From positions 1 through 11,206 of the forward strand of contig NZ_CAMLJQ010000075.1 of the NCBI RefSeq assembly GCF_946480305.1: 11,206 nt of DNA, given 5' to 3'. Below the pieces are notes generated by a model. The model searched no databases. It had not been told where the DNA came from and was given only the letters and a program-made list of their open reading frames with translations. Every line of letters begins with the position of its first letter. The stretch's first letter is position 1. The DNA is from an uncultured Caldimonas sp. (GTDB taxonomy: Bacteria; Pseudomonadota; Gammaproteobacteria; Burkholderiales; Burkholderiaceae). Shown one piece after another: positions 1 to 5,608 of this stretch. Made by a program: the position numbers and the translations under genes.

Positions 1-104
1 TGGCGGCCGCTGTAGCGCCCCTGCGCCAGGTCACGCTCGATCGCGGCGCGCAGGAAGTTGCTGGACGAAGGCTTGTTCTCTTCTTTGCTGGCAGGAGCCG
101 ACAT
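1..104 (-). CDS. glnS: Glutaminyl-tRNA synthetase, N-terminal fragment (partial)
   Basis: Only the first 34 codons are inside the window; the gene runs off the left edge. The visible N-terminus contains the stretch SNFLRAAIERDLAQGRYSGR. This resembles the start of bacterial GlnRS, where a short polar leader is followed by a (T/S)NF(L/I)R-xxI-xxDLAxG helix just ahead of the class I catalytic core (the HIGH-type motif lies outside the window). Family knowledge: GlnRS charges tRNA(Gln) with glutamine in the cytosol. Burkholderiales versions carry a short insertion after this helix, which fits the residues YSGR seen here. No clear Shine-Dalgarno precedes the ATG, but a good sigma-70 promoter lies about 45 bp upstream. 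The identification rests on a short segment, so another protein sharing this helix cannot be fully excluded. Confidence 0.72.
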   Translation of the reverse strand, partial: MSAPASKEENKPSSSNFLRAAIERDLAQGRYSGR

Positions 105-149
105 AGGGCAGTGGACGCTCTGAAAAGGGGTGGAAAGGGATTGCGGTCG

Positions 150-178
150 ATTCTACGGGGCGCTTCAGGTGGTGTTAC
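150..178 (-). promoter_or_regulatory. Sigma-70 promoter for glnS
   Basis: Read on the minus strand there is a -10 hexamer TAGAAT (155 down to 150, 5/6 to consensus). It is separated by exactly 17 bp from GTAACA (178 down to 173, 4/6 to TTGACA). The predicted start of transcription is near 143, giving a leader of about 40 nt before the ATG at 104. This is a sequence match only. Confidence 0.5.
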
Positions 179-190
179 GGCTGTTCACCA

Positions 191-220
191 TGCAAAGCCG
201 GCCCGGCAACTAGCTTTGCA
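191..220. repeat. 8-bp inverted repeat in the divergent glnS / PEP-CTERM region
   Basis: TGCAAAGC (191-198) and GCTTTGCA (213-220) are perfect complements separated by 14 nt. The dyad lies just upstream of the glnS -35 element and 57 bp before the PEP-CTERM start codon. It could be an operator for either divergent gene or a hairpin in the PEP-CTERM leader. No regulator is identified. Confidence 0.5.
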
Positions 221-227
221 AGACGGG

Positions 228-250
228 CGACGCCACTGTCGGTGGCGTCG
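228..250. repeat. 9-bp hairpin in the PEP-CTERM leader
   Basis: CGACGCCAC (228-236) and GTGGCGTCG (242-250) form a perfect 9-bp stem with a 5-nt loop. It ends 15 nt before the Shine-Dalgarno AGGGGG of the downstream gene. The 3' arm overlaps a second, weaker pairing, GTCGT (247-251) with ACGAC (260-264), that would abut the ribosome binding site. The two structures are mutually exclusive. A role in translational control is inference only. Confidence 0.5.
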
Positions 251-276
251 TGTCTCGTGACGACAGGGGGACTCAA

Positions 277-1092
277 ATGAGCGATGCAGTACAGCGGCAC
301 AGCAGCATCTTCGACGGAAGGGGCGGGCATGGAGGCGGCGGCACGACACCTGGCGTGAAGGCGGGCTTGGCGGCCTTGCTGTTCGCGGTGATGGCTGCGC
401 CGGCAACCGCCAAGGAAATTTCGCTGGACGTGGAGATGGGGCACACCAACTACACCCGTCTGCATCACGGCGTGTACCTCGATGGTTTATGGATCGACCC
501 CACTCCGTTCACGATGAATTTCACCTTTGCGGATACGGTCACATTGCGGAGCATGGGGGAAAACCAGGCGAGCTATTCCATCGGGCAGTTCCGCACGGCG
601 GTGGAGAGCAAGCTCATCAGCGGTTTGCCCGACTTCTGGTATCAATACCCCCGCCACCCGTCGACGCCCAGTTTTGTATCGGTGCTCCAGGACTGGAGCG
701 GGACGGAACTGCGCACCTCGGTGCTCTTTACTTTCAAGACGGACCACACCGAAACGACGGGCTCCGGCAATCGATACCGGACGACCACCGAGTTCAGGCT
801 CGGGTTCACCTATCTTTCGGAGAAAACCGATGCGCCGACGCTCGACTCGACGAGTCTGCTGCAGTTCTTGAACGGTGAGCACGGCGCGCTCGAGGGGACA
901 GGTGGTTTCGACTTCTACGAGCAAGGGTACGTCCTGCCGTCCAGTGAGCACAGTGCGTACCACGCCACTTTGGGCTGGGCCACGCCGTTGCATGCCGAGG
1001 CGTATCCGGTGCCTGAACCCACCACCTGGGCCTTGATGGGCGGAGGCCTGGCGCTGCTCGGCTGGCGAGCACGGCGCCGCCTGTCCACCTGA
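277..1092 (+). CDS. PEP-CTERM sorting domain-containing exported protein
   Basis: A 271-residue exported protein of unknown role. The start chosen is the ATG at 277, because AGGGGG (265-270) sits 6 nt upstream. An in-frame GTG at 250 would add 9 residues but lacks a ribosome binding site and lies in a hairpin. Residues 28-45 are a hydrophobic signal segment ending ATA|KE, after an unusually long, Gly/His-rich N-region. The mature part is rich in Thr, Ser and aromatic residues and resembles no enzyme I recognise. The last 27 residues are a textbook PEP-CTERM tail: VPEPTTWALMGG, a hydrophobic helix and then RARRR. Family knowledge: such tails are recognised by an exosortase (EpsH/XrtA type) and the proteins are usually linked to extracellular polysaccharide or surface layers. 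No exosortase is in the window. The next genes downstream are an ECF sigma/anti-sigma pair. Confidence 0.88.
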   Translation: MSDAVQRHSSIFDGRGGHGGGGTTPGVKAGLAALLFAVMAAPATAKEISLDVEMGHTNYTRLHHGVYLDGLWIDPTPFTMNFTFADTVTLRSMGENQASYSIGQFRTAVESKLISGLPDFWYQYPRHPSTPSFVSVLQDWSGTELRTSVLFTFKTDHTETTGSGNRYRTTTEFRLGFTYLSEKTDAPTLDSTSLLQFLNGEHGALEGTGGFDFYEQGYVLPSSEHSAYHATLGWATPLHAEAYPVPEPTTWALMGGGLALLGWRARRRLST

Positions 1093-1136
1093 CGCCCCAT
1101 CCACCCCGCACCGGGCGGTCGCTCGGCCCCGCCATC

Positions 1137-1145
1137 TGGTATGTT
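1137..1145 (+). promoter_or_regulatory. Possible extended -10 promoter of the ECF sigma operon
   Basis: TGG-TATGTT matches the extended -10 pattern TGnTATAAT at 6 of the 8 fixed positions, 29 nt before the ATG at 1175. No good -35 hexamer is visible 17 bp upstream, which is tolerable for an extended -10 promoter. A 6-bp inverted repeat, TGCCGG (1145-1150) / CCGGCA (1160-1165), follows directly. Tentative. Confidence 0.28.
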
Positions 1146-1174
1146 GCCGGCACTTCGGCCCGGCACGCCAGCCC

Positions 1175-1762
1175 ATGACCCGACCGCCCGCTCCGGCAGT
1201 TCCTGACCTTCCCGCCTTGATGTCGCGCGTCGCCCTGGGCGACCGCGCGGCCTTTCGTGCGCTGTACGACGCGACCCAGGCACATCTGTTTTCCACGCTG
1301 CGCCGTATCACCCGCAATGACAGCGTGGCGGCCGAGGTGTTGCAGGAGTCCTACATCGCGATCTGGCACCGGGCCGCCAGCTACGACGCCACCCGAGCCG
1401 CCGTGATGACCTGGATGACCACCATCGTGCGCAACCGCGCCTTCGACCGCCTGAGCCTTGCTTCGGCACGCCACGAAACGGCGCTGCCCGAAGACGGGGT
1501 CGACGCCCTGTGGGAGGCCGCCGACCACGAGGCCGACGCCAGCGCATGGGCCGACGAAAAAGCCCAGCGCGAACGGCTGCATGAGTGCATGGCGCACCTG
1601 GAGCCGAAGCAGCGCCAGAGCGTCGCGCTGGCCTTTCTGCAAGGGCTCAGCCATGCCGAGGTGGCGGAGCACCTGGGCCAGCCGTTGGGGTCGGTCAAGG
1701 GCTGGATCCGCCGGGCCCTGGGCCATCTGAAGGACTGTCTGCAACCCGGGGCCGTGACATGA
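1175..1762 (+). CDS. ECF RNA polymerase sigma factor (SigK-like)
   Basis: A 195-residue sigma-70 family protein with only regions 2 and 4, as in extracytoplasmic function sigma factors. Region 2 spans about residues 20-95, with AFRALYDATQAHLFSTL, an EVLQESYIAIW core helix and TWMTTIVRNRAFDRL (region 2.4-like, -10 recognition). Region 4 spans about 138-188, with LEPKQRQSVALAFLQGLS, an EVAEHLGQPLGSVKG helix-turn-helix and then a basic helix. The stop codon overlaps the next start (ATGA at 1759-1762). The downstream product is an RskA-type anti-sigma factor, which supports assignment to the SigK/RskA-like ECF group. An internal ATG at 1220 (MSRVALGD) is a possible alternative start, since no clear ribosome binding site precedes either. 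Targets are unknown; flanking genes for exported proteins are candidates by position only. Confidence 0.9.
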   Translation: MTRPPAPAVPDLPALMSRVALGDRAAFRALYDATQAHLFSTLRRITRNDSVAAEVLQESYIAIWHRAASYDATRAAVMTWMTTIVRNRAFDRLSLASARHETALPEDGVDALWEAADHEADASAWADEKAQRERLHECMAHLEPKQRQSVALAFLQGLSHAEVAEHLGQPLGSVKGWIRRALGHLKDCLQPGAVT

Positions 1763-2490
1763 AGCTGCCGCGCCCCGAGTTGCAGGACCAACTGGCCGGC
1801 GAGTATGTGCTCGGCACGTTGCGCGGGCCGGCCCGGCGACGGTTCGAGCGCTGGCTGCGCGAGCATCCGGTCTTGCGCGAGCGTGTGCAGGCCTGGGAGC
1901 ACAAGCTGGTGCCGATGGCCGCGGCGCTGCCGCCGCGGCCCGCGCCGGCAAACACCTGGGACGGATTGGAGGCGCGCCTTTTCGGGGCGCCGGCAACCGT
2001 GACCCGGCGAGGGAGCTGGGCGGTCCGCGTGGCAACCGCCTGGGCTGCGGTCGCCACCCTGTCGCTCGCCACGGTCGCCGGCATGGTGTGGTTGACGCCC
2101 GAGCGGCTCGTTTCCCCCGACACACTGGCGCAACGGACGCAGAAGGTGCCGGCCAGCTACGTCGCGGTGCTGTCCGATGCCCAAGGCCAGCCGGCGTTGG
2201 TGGTCAGCGCCGCGCGCCACGCCAACGTGCTGGAGTTGAAGGCGCTGCGCCCCGGCGAGGCGCCCCCCGGCACCCGTTATGCGCTGTGGGCACACACCGA
2301 GGGGGGGCGAGCGTTCCTGCTCGGCAGGATCGATCTGCAGGCGCGCGACCGCATCGTGATGACGGGATCGGCCGAGCAGACGCTGTCGAAGGTCGCCACG
2401 CTCTCGATCACGGCCGAACCCGCCCAGGTCGAGCCGCTGCGACCGACGCAGGTGGCACTGTGGGCCGGGCCTTGCGTGAAGGTCTGGTAG
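1759..2490 (+). CDS. RskA-type membrane anti-sigma factor
   Basis: A 243-residue protein translationally coupled to the sigma gene through an ATGA overlap. Longer in-frame open sequence upstream of 1759 only shadows the sigma gene. The N-terminal part (about 1-50) carries the pattern LAGEYVLGTLRGPARRRFERWL, typical of the cytosolic sigma-binding region of RskA-like proteins. It has no HxxxCxxC zinc motif, so it is not a ZAS-type anti-sigma domain. A single membrane helix lies at about 88-112 after RRGSWAVR. The periplasmic part (113-243) resembles the anti-sigma-K domain (PF10099), with the typical segments SYVAVLSDAQGQPALVVS, RYALWAHTEGG and TLSITAEPA. Family knowledge: such proteins hold the ECF factor at the membrane until proteolysis releases it. 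The inducing signal is not evident here. Confidence 0.87.
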   Translation: MKLPRPELQDQLAGEYVLGTLRGPARRRFERWLREHPVLRERVQAWEHKLVPMAAALPPRPAPANTWDGLEARLFGAPATVTRRGSWAVRVATAWAAVATLSLATVAGMVWLTPERLVSPDTLAQRTQKVPASYVAVLSDAQGQPALVVSAARHANVLELKALRPGEAPPGTRYALWAHTEGGRAFLLGRIDLQARDRIVMTGSAEQTLSKVATLSITAEPAQVEPLRPTQVALWAGPCVKVW

Positions 2491-2555
2491 CCGCGGGCAG
2501 CGGCGGGTGCAACAAGAAGTTTTTCCGGTACGGGCGAGATCCAGTTCCGACGCTG

Positions 2556-2589
2556 CTCCGTATAACCCTCCGTACCCGACGTGGGTACG
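2556..2589. promoter_or_regulatory. Repeat cluster upstream of the TPR gene (possible operator)
   Basis: Two direct copies of CTCCGTA (2556-2562 and 2568-2574) lie one near-helical turn (12 bp) apart. The second is the left half of a perfect dyad, CGTACCC (2571-2577) / GGGTACG (2583-2589), with a 5-nt loop. A TATAAC hexamer (2561-2566) lies between them and could be a -10 element. The cluster ends 17 bp before the ATG at 2607. Either a regulator site over the promoter or a leader hairpin would fit. Confidence 0.42.
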
Positions 2590-2606
2590 ACTCACCGGAG
2601 ACCGAC

Positions 2607-3119
2607 ATGACTTCCATTCGAAAGACTCAGGGCACTTCTTCCCGCCTGGCAACGGCTTGCGCAGGGCTTGTACTCGGTGCAGCGCTCGCAATGGGCAGCC
2701 AGGCGGCCGTCGCAGCCGATACCTGGTCGCCCACCGCGGCCACGGAACCGGCCGAAGACAAGGACATGGCGGCGGGTCGCAAGGCGCTGGCCGACAAGCA
2801 GTGGGCCAAGGCTGCGGGGTACTTCGAGCGCGTGGTGTCGCGCGAGCCGCGCAATGCCGATGCACACAACCTGTTGGGCTATTCCTATCGCTGGATGGAC
2901 CGCATGGACGACTCGTTCCGCCATTACGCGCGGGCGCTCGAGTTGCAGCCGGATCACCGTGGCGCGCATGAGTACGTAGGCATCGCCTACCTGAAGGTGG
3001 GCAATCCGGCAAAGGCCGAAGAGCATCTGGCGCGGCTGCAACAGATCTGCGGCGCCAACTGCGAGGAAAGCCGTTCGTTGCGCGCCAAGCTCGACGAGTA
3101 CCGTGCCGCCAAACGGTGA
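2607..3119 (+). CDS. Exported TPR-repeat protein
   Basis: A 170-residue protein starting at the ATG at 2607, with GGAG 6 nt upstream. Upstream in-frame sequence shadows the anti-sigma gene. Residues 1-37 form a Sec-type signal peptide (RK near the N-terminus, hydrophobic LATACAGLVLGAALAMG, cleavage near AVAA|D). After an acidic linker there are about three tetratricopeptide units at roughly 50-83, 84-117 and 118-146. They show the typical A/G/Y pattern (KALADKQWAKAAGYFERVV; NLLGYSYRWMDRMDDSFRHY; YVGIAYLKVGNPAKAEEHL). Just after the last repeat lies a Cys pair, C148 and C152 (ICGANCEES). I associate a similarly placed Cys pair with small secreted TPR proteins in proteobacteria, where it may form a disulfide in the periplasm. 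A scaffold role is inferred from the fold; no partner is known. Confidence 0.86.
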   Translation: MTSIRKTQGTSSRLATACAGLVLGAALAMGSQAAVAADTWSPTAATEPAEDKDMAAGRKALADKQWAKAAGYFERVVSREPRNADAHNLLGYSYRWMDRMDDSFRHYARALELQPDHRGAHEYVGIAYLKVGNPAKAEEHLARLQQICGANCEESRSLRAKLDEYRAAKR

Positions 3120-3190
3120 TGGACATGCTCCTCGAGCGGCGAGTGAGCGCTCCCACTGCGCTGCCATTGATTGAAATAGCTCCTTACACC

Positions 3191-3215
3191 GTTAAGCACG
3201 GTAAAGCTCGGTAAA
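3191..3215. promoter_or_regulatory. CpxR-like triple direct repeat (GTAAA-N5-GTAAA) upstream of the PXPV gene
   Basis: GTTAA (3191-3195), GTAAA (3201-3205) and GTAAA (3211-3215) repeat with an exact 10-bp period. The last two form GTAAA-N5-GTAAA, identical to the published CpxR-box consensus of enterobacteria. A TAATTC hexamer (3246-3251) that could act as a -10 lies downstream without a good -35, as expected for an activator-dependent promoter. The first codon of the PXPV protein is at 3292. Binding by a CpxR/OmpR-family regulator is inference; no such gene is in the window. Confidence 0.5.
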
Positions 3216-3291
3216 CCGTGACCACCGCATGGCCTTGAGGTGCGTTAATTCCGCAAGGCCCGACATCAAGGGCCTGCAAAGGAGAACTTCT

Positions 3292-3639
3292 ATGAACCGA
3301 CGAGCCCTCTTCGCAAGTGCAGCGCTGGCGCTGGCAGGTCTGGCTGCCGCACCGGCCCATGCCGGCGACGTGTACTGGTCCATCGGCGTCCATGGTCCCG
3401 GCGTGTCCACGCATGTGTCGAACGCCCGACCGGTGGTGGTCTATCCGGCCCCGCACGTCGTGTATGCCCCGCCGCCGGTGGTATACGCGCCGCAGCCGGT
3501 GTACGTGCAGCCTGCCCCGGTCATCGTGGCGCCGCGTTATGGTCACCACCACGGCCACAAGTGGCACAAGCACCACAACCGCCATGGGCATCATGGTGGT
3601 CATGGCCGCCACGTGCGGCACGACCGCTGGCACGACTGA
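3292..3639 (+). CDS. Exported PXPV-repeat, histidine-rich small protein
   Basis: A 115-residue protein starting at the ATG at 3292, behind a strong Shine-Dalgarno AAAGGAG (3278-3284, 7-nt spacing). Residues 1-24 are a signal peptide (MNRRALF, hydrophobic core, cleavage APAHA|GD). The segment DVYWSIGVHGPGVSTHVSN follows, then a Pro/Val/Tyr repeat region at about 47-81 (VVYPAPHVVYAPPPVVYAPQ and so on) matching the PXPV repeat family. The tail, residues 84-115, contains 14 histidines among Lys, Arg and Gly. Function is not established for the family. The tail suggests metal binding or a pH-sensitive surface, which is inference. A CpxR-like triple repeat upstream fits envelope-stress control. A strong hairpin follows the gene. 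Confidence 0.85.
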   Translation: MNRRALFASAALALAGLAAAPAHAGDVYWSIGVHGPGVSTHVSNARPVVVYPAPHVVYAPPPVVYAPQPVYVQPAPVIVAPRYGHHHGHKWHKHHNRHGHHGGHGRHVRHDRWHD

Positions 3640-3702
3640 GTGCCTGACGCCCCTGCACACATGTCGCTCCGATGAAGCGTTGAGGCGCTCGCGGCGCGAC
3701 AT

Positions 3703-3742
3703 GCAAACCGCCTCGCACGGCGCCGCCGGCGAGGCGGTTTGC
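3703..3742. terminator. Terminator-like hairpin between convergent genes
   Basis: GCAAACCGCCTCGC (3703-3716) and GCGAGGCGGTTTGC (3729-3742) are perfect 14-bp complements with a 12-nt loop. The hairpin lies between the ends of the plus-strand PXPV gene and the minus-strand 2TM gene. There is no long U-tract on either side, so it may be a bidirectional attenuator or 3'-end stabiliser rather than a canonical intrinsic terminator. Confidence 0.6.
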
Positions 3743-3753
3743 GTTGGGGCGGG

Positions 3754-4035
3754 TCAGCGGTGCCGCTGCAACTGAGCCAACTCCTGCGCGATCATTCGTT
3801 GCTTCAGGTCGGTACCCATGAGGCCGAGCAACGTCACCAGGCCATGAATGCCCAGGCCCAGCGCCCAGCCCGACAGCGGCCACACCGACCACCGGTCGCC
3901 GCCGTGCGCCGCATTGAGCAGCCACAGGCCGGCGTTCACGAGCACGAACACGAGCAGGTGGACCAGGAAGCCGAGCTTGCGGGCGACGCGACGGCGGGCG
4001 GTCTTGTGCAGGGCGGTTTCATTCTCGAAGTTCAT
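3754..4035 (-). CDS. 2TM domain-containing small membrane protein
   Basis: A 93-residue protein. The ATG at 4035 is chosen because AAGGA lies 6 nt upstream on the minus strand; a longer frame would read back through the terminator of the neighbouring lipoprotein gene. A polar, basic N-terminus (residues 1-20, KTARRRVARKLG) leads into membrane helix 1 (about 21-43), a short Trp-rich loop, helix 2 (about 52-73) and a charged C-terminal tail. The order RRRVARKLGFLVHLLVFVLV, then NAGLWLLN and WPLSGWALGLGIHG, matches the 2TM domain family (PF13239). That domain also occurs as the sensor part of some LytS-like kinases, but here it stands alone. No function is known. It is separated from the genes on both sides by hairpins, so it is probably monocistronic. 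Confidence 0.82.
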   Translation of the reverse strand: MNFENETALHKTARRRVARKLGFLVHLLVFVLVNAGLWLLNAAHGGDRWSVWPLSGWALGLGIHGLVTLLGLMGTDLKQRMIAQELAQLQRHR

Positions 4036-4214
4036 TGCGATTCCTTGGGTGCTGTGTCTGTCGATGCCGTGATGGTGCGGCGTGAGCGCGTGGCCTGCAG
4101 CCGCCGTGCGACGAACTGCATGCCCGCGCGACAAGACGCCGCAAGACGCGCGCGAACGGTCGCCGGGATCCTGACGCCAACCCCGTTGCTCGCACACTGG
4201 GTGCGCCAAGAACG

Positions 4215-4242
4215 AAGAAGGCGCCCCGCGGGGCGCCTTCTT
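4215..4242 (-). terminator. Intrinsic terminator of the binding-lipoprotein gene
   Basis: AAGAAGGCGCCC (4215-4226) and GGGCGCCTTCTT (4231-4242) form a 12-bp GC-rich stem with a 4-nt loop (CGCG). On the minus strand the stem is followed by CGTTCTTGG, extending the U-rich 3' side CTTCTTCGTTCTT. It starts 27 bp beyond the stop codon of the gene ending at 4269. Confidence 0.83.
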
Positions 4243-4268
4243 GGTGGTCAGCAGTCGGCAGGACGTGT

Positions 4269-5402
4269 CTACCAGTTGTCCGAACGGGTCAGCGCATCCC
4301 ACACGCCTGGGCGCGCGGCGTAGACGCTGATCACGCCGTAGTACTGCTCGCCGCGGTCGTTGAAGCGCACGGCGTTGGTGACCGGGGCGAGCGCATCGAT
4401 GCGTTTCAACTCGGCGGTGAGCGTGGCGGGATCGACCGAACGGGAGCGTTCCATTGCCGCCTTCAGCACCCAGACTGCGTCGTACGCATAGTGCGCGCCG
4501 TAGACCGGCTCCATGTTGAAGGTGGTGCGGTACTTTTCCAGGAAGGCCTTGCCCTGCAGGAACTCGCGCGCCTCGATGATGGGGGAGGTGGCATAGACCT
4601 TGATCGGCAGCGGGCCCTTGATCAGCTTGTCGGTCTTGATCGTGTCGCCGCCGAGGATCTGGATCTTGTTGAGGCCGGCCTTGTCGAGCTGCTCCACGAG
4701 CGCGAGCACCTGGAAGTCGCCCAGCGTCGTGACGATCACGTCGATGTTGGCTTTCTGCAGCTCGGGCACCAGCGCGGCGAAGTCGGTCGTCTTGTCGTCG
4801 AGCGACTGGCGGATTGCCACCTCCTTCTTGGCGAGCTTGATCTGCTCGGCCGCGCTGTCGGCGAGGCCCTTGCCGTAGGGCGTGCTGTCGTCGATCACCG
4901 CGAAGGCGTTGCCGTTGAGTGCGCGGGCCGCGTACGAGCCCATCGCCTTCGCCTGCAAAGCGTCGTTGGCGACCAGTCGCAGCGTCGTGGGCAGCCCCAT
5001 CTGGGTGTAGTCCGGCTTGGTGGAGATGGCAAGCTGCGGGATGTTCTTCTCGGCGTAGATCGGCGCAGCCGCCATGCTGACGCCGGAATTTAGGTGGCCG
5101 ACGACGGCGATCACGTTCGCGTCCACCAGTTGCCTGGCGACCTTCTTGCCGGTTTCGGCGTCCGCCCGGTCGTCGACCGCGATGACTTCGAGCTTGACCG
5201 GCTTGCCGTCGACCTTGAGGCCCTGCTTGTTGATGTCGTCCACGGCGAGCTTGACGCCGTTGAGCATGTCCTTGCCCAGCAGTTCGAGCGGGCCGGACAT
5301 CGGCTGGGCGACGCCGATGGTCACCGTGTCAGGGACGCGGGAGCAGGCGGAAACGAGGGCGAGGGCGGTCAGGCTGCCCAGGCCAAGCAGGCGACGGAAC
5401 AT
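4269..5402 (-). CDS. ABC transporter substrate-binding lipoprotein, branched-chain amino acid (LivJ/LivK) type
   Basis: A 377-residue protein of usual length for the family. The ATG at 5402 has GAGGAG about 8 nt upstream. Residues 1-20 are a lipoprotein signal with lipobox VSAC and Cys20 as the modified residue. The mature protein has the periplasmic binding protein type I fold (Peripla_BP_6): VTIGVAQPMSGPLELLGKDM near the start, GHLNSGVSMAAAPIYAEKNI (102-121) in the ligand-binding lobe, DDSTPYGKGLADS (171-183) and YGAHYAYDAVWVLKAAMERS near the end. Family knowledge: such proteins capture Leu/Ile/Val or related ligands and deliver them to LivHMGF permeases. No permease or ATPase gene lies nearby, and the gene has its own terminator, so it is an orphan binding protein. 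Ligand specificity cannot be read from sequence. Confidence 0.92.
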   Translation of the reverse strand: MFRRLLGLGSLTALALVSACSRVPDTVTIGVAQPMSGPLELLGKDMLNGVKLAVDDINKQGLKVDGKPVKLEVIAVDDRADAETGKKVARQLVDANVIAVVGHLNSGVSMAAAPIYAEKNIPQLAISTKPDYTQMGLPTTLRLVANDALQAKAMGSYAARALNGNAFAVIDDSTPYGKGLADSAAEQIKLAKKEVAIRQSLDDKTTDFAALVPELQKANIDVIVTTLGDFQVLALVEQLDKAGLNKIQILGGDTIKTDKLIKGPLPIKVYATSPIIEAREFLQGKAFLEKYRTTFNMEPVYGAHYAYDAVWVLKAAMERSRSVDPATLTAELKRIDALAPVTNAVRFNDRGEQYYGVISVYAARPGVWDALTRSDNW

Positions 5403-5442
5403 CGTGGGGTCTCCTCGAGAGCGATGCGTGGACGAAATGTAA

Positions 5443-5518
5443 CCACGTTATGCCGTCGCGGTTGCAGGAATAGGACCATCGTCGCCAAACAAAATCTGGA
5501 ATTAGTCCCGTAACGTGG
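5443..5518. repeat. Widely spaced inverted repeat CCACGTTA upstream of the lipoprotein gene
   Basis: CCACGTTA (5443-5450) and its complement TAACGTGG (5511-5518) bracket 60 bp in the leader/promoter region of the minus-strand lipoprotein gene. This gap (5403-5608) contains no gene I can support. Paired sites at this distance could serve a looping or tetrameric regulator, but no promoter hexamers stand out. Confidence 0.35.
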
Positions 5519-5608
5519 ATAAAGACGCGGTCCAGCGACGTGAATGGCAGAGCGGCGGAAGAGGTGTTGTTACAAATTCGAGGCAATCGGCGCTGCGGCC
5601 AAGGGTGC

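Noticed and set aside
250..276. GTG start at 250 for the PEP-CTERM protein
   Set aside because: It lacks a ribosome binding site and its first base is the last base of a 9-bp hairpin. The ATG at 277 has AGGGGG at proper spacing.
924..930. GGGTACG within the PEP-CTERM gene, equal to the half-site of the TPR upstream dyad
   Set aside because: It is a single 7-mer inside coding sequence, expected by chance.
1381..3156. Long minus-strand open frame (591 codons) opposite the sigma, anti-sigma and TPR genes
   Set aside because: It covers three genes with clear domains on the other strand. The product is low-complexity Arg/Pro/Cys-rich sequence without a recognisable domain.
4132..4148. CAAGACG repeated twice with a 10-bp period upstream of the 2TM gene
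   Set aside because: Two short copies in a low-complexity GC-rich stretch, with no promoter context; not enough to call a regulatory site.
3754..4302. Longer reading frame for the 2TM protein (182 codons)
   Set aside because: It would run through the lipoprotein gene's terminator hairpin and overlap its 3' end. The ATG at 4035 has a good ribosome binding site and matches the family length.
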